Shown here: in pieces, positions 60,413 through 64,000 of the stretch
How the letters are laid out: every line of letters starts with the position of its first letter
How positions within the stretch are numbered: the first letter of the stretch is position 1
NCBI GenBank assembly: GCA_963753165.1
Contig: CAVWBP010000002.1
Coordinates: 248,001 to 312,000 of the forward strand
Length of the DNA: 64,000 nucleotides
Direction: 5' to 3'
Origin: JAKLQR01 sp963753165
GTDB lineage: Bacteria > Nitrospirota > Thermodesulfovibrionia > Thermodesulfovibrionales > SM23-35
The notes under the pieces: model-generated
The model's database searches: none
What the model was told of the DNA's origin: nothing
What the model saw: the letters and a program-made list of their open reading frames with translations, nothing else
Position numbers and translations under genes: made by a program

Positions 60413-60656
60413 CATCCTTATTAAACCGTCCGCAGTTAAAGAAATTGAGAACATTCCACGAAAATATCGCCTACGGATAATTCAAAGGATTAAGGGATTA
60501 GCAACCAACCCACGGCCCCAGGGATGTGAAAAGCTTACCGGAGAAAACAGATATAGAATTCGTCACGGAGTTTACAGGATAGTCTATTCAGTTTCCGACA
60601 GGGAATTGCATATTATAGTTGTTAAAGTTGGACATAGACGAGATGTATACAAATGA
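60399..60656 (+). CDS. relE: RelE/ParE-family toxin
   Basis: 85 residues from a GTG at 60399. IKPSAVKEIENIPRKYRLRI, LATNPRPQGCEKLTGENRYRIRHGVYRIVY and ELHIIVVKVGHRRDVYK are typical of RelE mRNA interferases, including the basic catalytic residues near the end. It pairs with the antitoxin at 60179. An attC-like palindrome begins 3 bases after the stop. Confidence 0.9.
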   Translation: MAKYNILIKPSAVKEIENIPRKYRLRIIQRIKGLATNPRPQGCEKLTGENRYRIRHGVYRIVYSVSDRELHIIVVKVGHRRDVYK

Positions 60657-60658
60657 AA

Positions 60659-60748
60659 CCCATAACGAATTACTCAAGCCGACCCGGGATAACGCTGATT
60701 TGGGCTGGCAAAGCTTTGTGGCCGGGCGGCTTGCCTTTGCGTTGAAGC
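60659..60748. repeat. attC-like (integron cassette) palindrome
   Basis: TAACG...CAAGCCGACCCGG on the left and CCGGGCGGCTTG...CGTTG on the right are imperfect inverted arms with extra bases on one side, as in attC sites (TAAC/GTT ends, CAAGCCG inner arm). It lies directly after a toxin-antitoxin pair, a common cassette cargo. The R-boxes are not canonical, so this may be a relic; no integrase gene is in the window. Confidence 0.45.
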
Positions 60749-60920
60749 TGAGGAAAAATATGCCCTGGCAACGACTATTATGTGCATAAAATAGACGGGG
60801 TTTTTAAAGTAAGGACACCGCCATTATTCAGGCCTTAATCAGGTTTCTGCTAAACGGTCTCCTTTGATGTCTCGTGGCAAGGATTCTGATTGGTATATGG
60901 AAAAAACCTGTTGGGGTGAC

Positions 60921-61466
60921 TTACAAGGCCATGAGGACCATTATCATCTGGCGGCCTTCCATCTTCGGCGGTATTTCGACTTTTGCAATATCCTTCAGAT
61001 CCAGTGACAGCTTGTTCAGCAGGTCCGCCCCCAGTTCCTGACGGTTCAGTTCCCGCCCTCTGAAGCGGATTGTCACTTTGACCTTATCACCATGTTCGAT
61101 AAAACTCCTTACATTCCTCTTTTTGAACTCATAATCGTGGGTGCCTATCAAAGGGCGCATCCTGATGTTTTTGAGGGTGAGCGTTGCCTGTTTTTTCTTT
61201 GATTTCTGGAGTTTTTTGTTCTTATCGAACTTGAACTTCTGGTAGTCCATGATCTTGCAGACCGGCGGGTCGGCATCCGGGCTGATTTCTACAAGATCCA
61301 GTTCTTGTTCCTCGGCCATCTTCAGCGCCGCCTCAATGTCCATGACGCCTATTTGTCCCTCATCGCCAACTACCCGAATCTGCTTGGCTTTAATCAGCCG
61401 AATCTGTTTGTTTACGCGTGTTTTATCAACAACCCTTACTGGAAATGCTTTTCGTCGATTAACTAT
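60921..61466 (-). CDS. infC: Translation initiation factor IF-3, probable AUA start
   Basis: The 140-residue part from the ATG at 61343 lacks the normal N-terminus. In frame upstream lie RVNKQIRLIKAKQIRVVGDEGQIGV, a full IF-3 N-domain, back to ATA at 61466, 8 bases after AAGGAG. No ATG/GTG/TTG lies in that stretch. infC in E. coli uses AUU, by which IF-3 limits its own synthesis; AUA here would serve the same purpose. LDLVEISPDADPPVCKIMDY and the C-domain are typical; total 181 residues. rpmI and rplT do not follow. Confidence 0.88.
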   Translation of the reverse strand: MVNRRKAFPVRVVDKTRVNKQIRLIKAKQIRVVGDEGQIGVMDIEAALKMAEEQELDLVEISPDADPPVCKIMDYQKFKFDKNKKLQKSKKKQATLTLKNIRMRPLIGTHDYEFKKRNVRSFIEHGDKVKVTIRFRGRELNRQELGADLLNKLSLDLKDIAKVEIPPKMEGRQMIMVLMAL

Positions 61467-61881
61467 TGTCTTTTTCTCCTTTTTCCTTCGAAATTCCTTG
61501 AGGATTCGTATTATATTTTATGGTGATCTTATAATCAATACGTGCATGCTGGGAGGGACGGTCGCTGATTTTTCCCTTGCAGGAAAGTTCTCCCTTTCCC
61601 GATTTTTCATGTTTTTTAACCATATGGGTAATCACTGCGGTGAGATCAAACCCGCCCTCCATACAGTCTTTGATCATGCAATCCATGTTGAAATATGCAT
61701 GGCGCGAGGGCCAGAAATTGACAGTACGGATCATGGAAGCCTGATTGAAACCCTTCATATAATATATCATCTCGATTTTTATGTCTGTTACATCAGGAAA
61801 GCATTCAGAAACCAAACCGGATTCAAGTCTGTGCTGCTTGTTCAGTTCCATTTTTTCCAGATAGTTCTGCTTGTGTGCCAT
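61459..61881 (-). CDS. Conserved hypothetical protein overlapping infC
   Basis: 140 residues, no membrane segment. TDIKIEMIYYMKGFNQASMIRTVNFWPSRHAYFNMDC is the most ordered part, followed by a C-terminal basic tail. Family unknown. Its stop (TAA at 61459-61461) lies 5 bases inside infC, so infC translation is likely coupled to it. It is preceded upstream by the cspA terminator. Confidence 0.65.
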   Translation of the reverse strand: MAHKQNYLEKMELNKQHRLESGLVSECFPDVTDIKIEMIYYMKGFNQASMIRTVNFWPSRHAYFNMDCMIKDCMEGGFDLTAVITHMVKKHEKSGKGELSCKGKISDRPSQHARIDYKITIKYNTNPQGISKEKGEKDNS

Positions 61882-61897
61882 TGTACCTCAAAAGAGA

Positions 61898-61924
61898 GAA
61901 GTCCCCTGATGGGCAGGGGACTTC
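61898..61924 (-). terminator. Terminator after cspA
   Basis: GAAGTCCCCTG (61898-61908) and CAGGGGACTTC (61914-61924) form a perfect 11-bp stem with a 5-base loop. On the minus strand a T-rich tail follows (TCTCTCTTTT). Confidence 0.82.
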
Positions 61925-61933
61925 TTCAGTCAG

Positions 61934-62134
61934 TTAATTTTTGATTACATTGATTGCTTTGAGACCTTTTGGGCCATTTTCGGTATCAAAGGTTACAGAA
62001 TCACCTTCGGCGAGGGATTTAAATCCGCTGCCTTGGATGGAAGAATGGTGGACAAATACATCGCTGCCATCTTCACTTGTGATAAAACCAAAGCCTTTGG
62101 AATCATTAAACCACTTCACTGTTCCTTTCGCCAT
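61934..62134 (-). CDS. cspA: Cold-shock protein
   Basis: 66 residues from an ATG behind AAGGAGG. GTVKWFNDSKGFGFI (RNP1), DVFVHHSSI (RNP2), FKSLAEGDSVTFDTENGPKG and AINV are those of the CspA family. It binds single-stranded RNA or DNA and opens RNA structure in the cold. A terminator-like hairpin lies about 45 bases before the start. Confidence 0.95.
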   Translation of the reverse strand: MAKGTVKWFNDSKGFGFITSEDGSDVFVHHSSIQGSGFKSLAEGDSVTFDTENGPKGLKAINVIKN

Positions 62135-62176
62135 TTCGGACCTCCTTGTTCGAAAATTCAAATCTCAGAATACCCA

Positions 62177-62214
62177 TAAAAAAAAGCCACAAAGCTAAAA
62201 GTCTTTGAGGCTTT
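62177..62214 (-). terminator. cspA: Terminator-like hairpin in the cspA leader
   Basis: On the minus strand AAAGCCTCAAAG (62214-62203) pairs with CTTTGTGGCTTT (62194-62183) over 12 bp with one mismatch, followed by a run of T (to 62177). No gene on this strand lies within 400 bases upstream for it to end, so it belongs to the cspA leader or to a small RNA transcribed in front of it. Confidence 0.7.
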
Positions 62215-62481
62215 AGTCAACAAAAACTTCTGAAACTCTGAAGATTATCTTGACATATGTTGCCGCAGAAGTCAATACATATGCGTATTTATATCTATTT
62301 GTCAGCAGGTTATAAATTAACGGGAATTATTCTTTGAAAGAATGTAATTCGCATTTTATGAAAAGTATCTGAAGTGTTGACTCCGGCCAACAATTTTCTC
62401 GACTTCCTGAAATAGTGATAGGTTCATTTCTTTTCCGGATGCAATAATTATAATGGTAATCAACAAGGAAAATTGCTACCC

Positions 62482-62525
62482 CCTACTCAGGTAGGATTGA
62501 CTGCCTATCATTTTAGTTAAATAAT
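62482..62525 (+). promoter_or_regulatory. Promoter with upstream palindrome
   Basis: TTGACT (62497-62502), 17 bases, AATAAT (62520-62525). Directly upstream is CCTACTCAGGTAGG (62482-62495), a palindrome with a TAC/GTA core, placed as an activator site would be. It reads toward the gene at 62609. Confidence 0.5.
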
Positions 62526-62608
62526 GAAATCATAAGCATAATGCTTAATTTTTATGAGATATCGAGTAAAAAAGGACTAAGACATAAGTACTTGAATCAA
62601 AGAGAAAT

Positions 62609-63106
62609 ATGAAAAATAAAATAATCATCATGTCGGGTTTCATTGTAAGCATAATTTTTGTACTTTCAGTTCCGCTTCATGCAACTGATTGGAATTTTGT
62701 AACGACTACAACAAAAAATTATTACTTTATTGACTCAGACAGCATTATTACAAACGAAACACAAATAACTTTTTGGGGAATAAAAATGGACATAGAAACT
62801 GCAAAAGTAACCGCTAAAAAAAGGTGTACTATAGATTGCCATTTTGAAAATGCGCTTGTTCAAGACGATATAAGATATGATGCAGAAGGGCGTATTACAC
62901 AAATACTGTCTTATAATGATATGAATTGGTATGATGTTCGGAAAGGGTCAGCAACAAAAACGATTGCCAATTTTTTGTGTGAATATGGCAGACCAAGAAT
63001 AGATATAAAAAAACATTTAAAACAGCCTTTTCAGACCAAAGACAATTACATGGCATCTTTCATAAACAATCTAAACAGTGCCAACCTTTCTTTCAATTCT
63101 CAATAA
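62609..63106 (+). CDS. Small exported protein, surface-adhesin-E-like
   Basis: 165 residues with a Sec signal (about 1-26, ending LHA). WNFVTTTTKNYYFIDSDSI, then WGIKMDIETAK and ILSYNDMNWYDVRKGSATKTIANFLCEYG, follow the pattern of small adhesin-E-type proteins (aromatic start, D-S strand, W-Y-D near the end). The gene is visibly richer in A and T than the neighbours, which suggests transfer. Function unproven. Confidence 0.55.
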   Translation: MKNKIIIMSGFIVSIIFVLSVPLHATDWNFVTTTTKNYYFIDSDSIITNETQITFWGIKMDIETAKVTAKKRCTIDCHFENALVQDDIRYDAEGRITQILSYNDMNWYDVRKGSATKTIANFLCEYGRPRIDIKKHLKQPFQTKDNYMASFINNLNSANLSFNSQ

Positions 63107-63267
63107 TTGTTTCTGTTGCTGCATGAAGCATCCTGTATATTAGACATGCTTCAACTGTTGATGTTGTATACCATGAGAGTTATTTGTGAAAGAAATTAAC
63201 AAAAATCATTGAATTGAAAACAATACTATTATCCTGACCTTGACAGGGGCACTTGAGCACTCTTGTC

Positions 63268-63296
63268 TTGACACTTCGGGTGGTTAATTGTTAAAT
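63268..63296 (+). promoter_or_regulatory. hrcA: hrcA promoter
   Basis: TTGACA (63268-63273), 17 bases, TTAAAT (63291-63296). Transcription would start within the CIRCE element. Confidence 0.62.
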
Positions 63297-63298
63297 TA

Positions 63299-63325
63299 TT
63301 AGCACTTGACCATTGAGAGTGCTAA
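63299..63325. promoter_or_regulatory. CIRCE operator
   Basis: TTAGCACTT-N9-GAGTGCTAA matches the CIRCE consensus (TTAGCACTC-N9-GAGTGCTAA) at 17 of 18 arm positions. HrcA binds it to repress heat-shock genes; here it lies just before hrcA. Confidence 0.93.
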
Positions 63326-63327
63326 AT

Positions 63328-64000
63328 ATGCAGAATTTAAGCGAACGCAATAAAAAAATCCTCTATGCAATCGTCCAGAGCTACATAAATAATCCCGACC
63401 CCGTAGGGTCGAGGGTTGTAACCAAGCGCTATTCACTGGGCTTCTCTCCGGCCACCATACGGAACATCATGGCTGATCTCGAAGAAATGGGCTTTCTCAT
63501 ACAGCCCCACACTTCGGCGGGAAGGGTCCCCACCGACCTCGGATACCGGTTCTACGTCGATTCTCTTGACGACGAAAGCGACCATCAGTCAAATATGGAG
63601 GTCCTGCATGACCTGTACAGAAAACTCGAAGCCCTGAGGAATAATATCGATATGTTTCTTGGCGAGGCGACAAAAAGCATGTCGATATTGTCCCATTACC
63701 TTGGCGTAGCCATGTCTCCGGCGTCTGATCTCAGCACGCTGAAAAAAATTGATCTCCTGAAATATACTGCGGGGAAAATAGCCGCCGTGCTCTTTACCGA
63801 TGAAGGCCTGATCAAGAACAGGGTCATCACGATAGACGCGGACCTCTCCCAGAAAGACCTTGCCAGGATTGCCGGATATCTGAATTCCGAATTTGCCGGA
63901 TATTCCCTGGATGAGATACGCATGAAGGTGCTGAGGCAGATGTCAAGAGAGAAGGTGAGATGCGACCATCTCCTCTCCAGGGCGATGCAGATATGCCGGG
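63328..64000 (+). CDS. hrcA: Heat-inducible transcription repressor HrcA, 5' part
   Basis: The ATG at 63328 is 2 bases after the CIRCE element; the gene runs past the window end (224 codons seen). The N-terminal winged helix holds NKKILYAIVQSYINNPDPVG, YSLGFSPATIRNIMADLEEM and PHTSAGRVPTDLGYRFYVD, all diagnostic. The GAF-like middle domain begins after about residue 100. grpE and dnaK would be expected next. Confidence 0.95.
   Translation, partial: MQNLSERNKKILYAIVQSYINNPDPVGSRVVTKRYSLGFSPATIRNIMADLEEMGFLIQPHTSAGRVPTDLGYRFYVDSLDDESDHQSNMEVLHDLYRKLEALRNNIDMFLGEATKSMSILSHYLGVAMSPASDLSTLKKIDLLKYTAGKIAAVLFTDEGLIKNRVITIDADLSQKDLARIAGYLNSEFAGYSLDEIRMKVLRQMSREKVRCDHLLSRAMQICR

Larger units (their letters stand above)
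62135..62608. other. Non-coding region between divergent cspA and the exported-protein gene
   Basis: AT-rich. Toward cspA it holds a terminator-like hairpin (62177-62214). Toward 62609 it holds a promoter with an upstream palindrome (62482-62525). No gene was seen. Confidence 0.5.

Noticed and set aside
60657..60920. rpmI (L35) downstream of infC
   Set aside because: No short basic frame with L35 motifs is present in this gap; it holds the attC-like palindrome only.
61249..61944. Plus-strand frame of 231 codons across infC and its neighbour
   Set aside because: It is antisense to the conserved IF-3 gene and the overlapping gene and shows no family motif.

Overview
The window reads as chromosomal DNA of a Gram-negative, probably anaerobic bacterium. 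Evidence is a type II secretion system, many lipoprotein and Sec signals, an O-antigen-type ABC exporter, a 2-oxoacid:ferredoxin oxidoreductase and a rubredoxin. Tandem DUF507 genes, an HrcA/CIRCE heat-shock control and the mix of families fit Nitrospirota (Thermodesulfovibrionia-like) or a Desulfobacterota relative; this placement is inference, since no rRNA gene is present.

Layout. 0-4.7 kb: 3' part of the secretin gene gspD, a broken PIG-L deacetylase gene, a frameshifted secreted-protein gene and a small lipoprotein gene. 4.7-8.4 kb: a frameshifted parvulin-type isomerase gene, then three tandem copies (minus strand) of a gene for a tiny exported peptide with a mirror-symmetric eight-cysteine pattern. 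An intact 1410-bp IS with a 16-bp target duplication sits between the first and second copies. 8.4-26.4 kb: envelope and polysaccharide genes, namely an FG-GAP lipoprotein, GT-C and GT2 glycosyltransferases, a GNAT protein, a golvesin/PKD repeat protein, a second copy of the secreted-protein/lipoprotein pair, two radical SAM enzymes and a Wzm/Wzt exporter. 26.4-37.7 kb: the rest of the type II secretion genes (gspC, then gspE-F-H-I-J-K-L-M), a sigma-54 regulator and a WbaP-type initiating sugar transferase. No gspG or prepilin peptidase is present.

38-57.5 kb is mostly housekeeping: rnhA-yqgE, rplM-rpsI, argC-argJ, a DUF362 ferredoxin protein, nadB, ntrY-ntrX, hisI-rubredoxin, a korB-korC pair without its alpha subunit, and rpsF-ssb-rpsR with an S6:S18-type leader, followed by two DUF507 genes and a GGDEF protein. 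Two copies of a MITE-like element lie here.

57.6-60.8 kb is a decayed accessory patch: a transposase remnant, a REP-type tyrosine transposase pseudogene with matching palindromes, an Mrr fragment, a broken RelE-like toxin, DUF4160/DUF2442, an intact RHH/RelE toxin-antitoxin pair and an attC-like palindrome. 60.9-64 kb returns to core genes: infC with a probable AUA start, cspA behind a terminator-like leader hairpin, a small exported protein, and hrcA behind a CIRCE operator, running off the end.

Frameshifts are concentrated in the exported or accessory genes (1.9-8.2, 18.7, 53.4 and 58.5-59.6 kb), while about 30 kb of core genes between them are intact. No tRNA, rRNA or CRISPR was seen.
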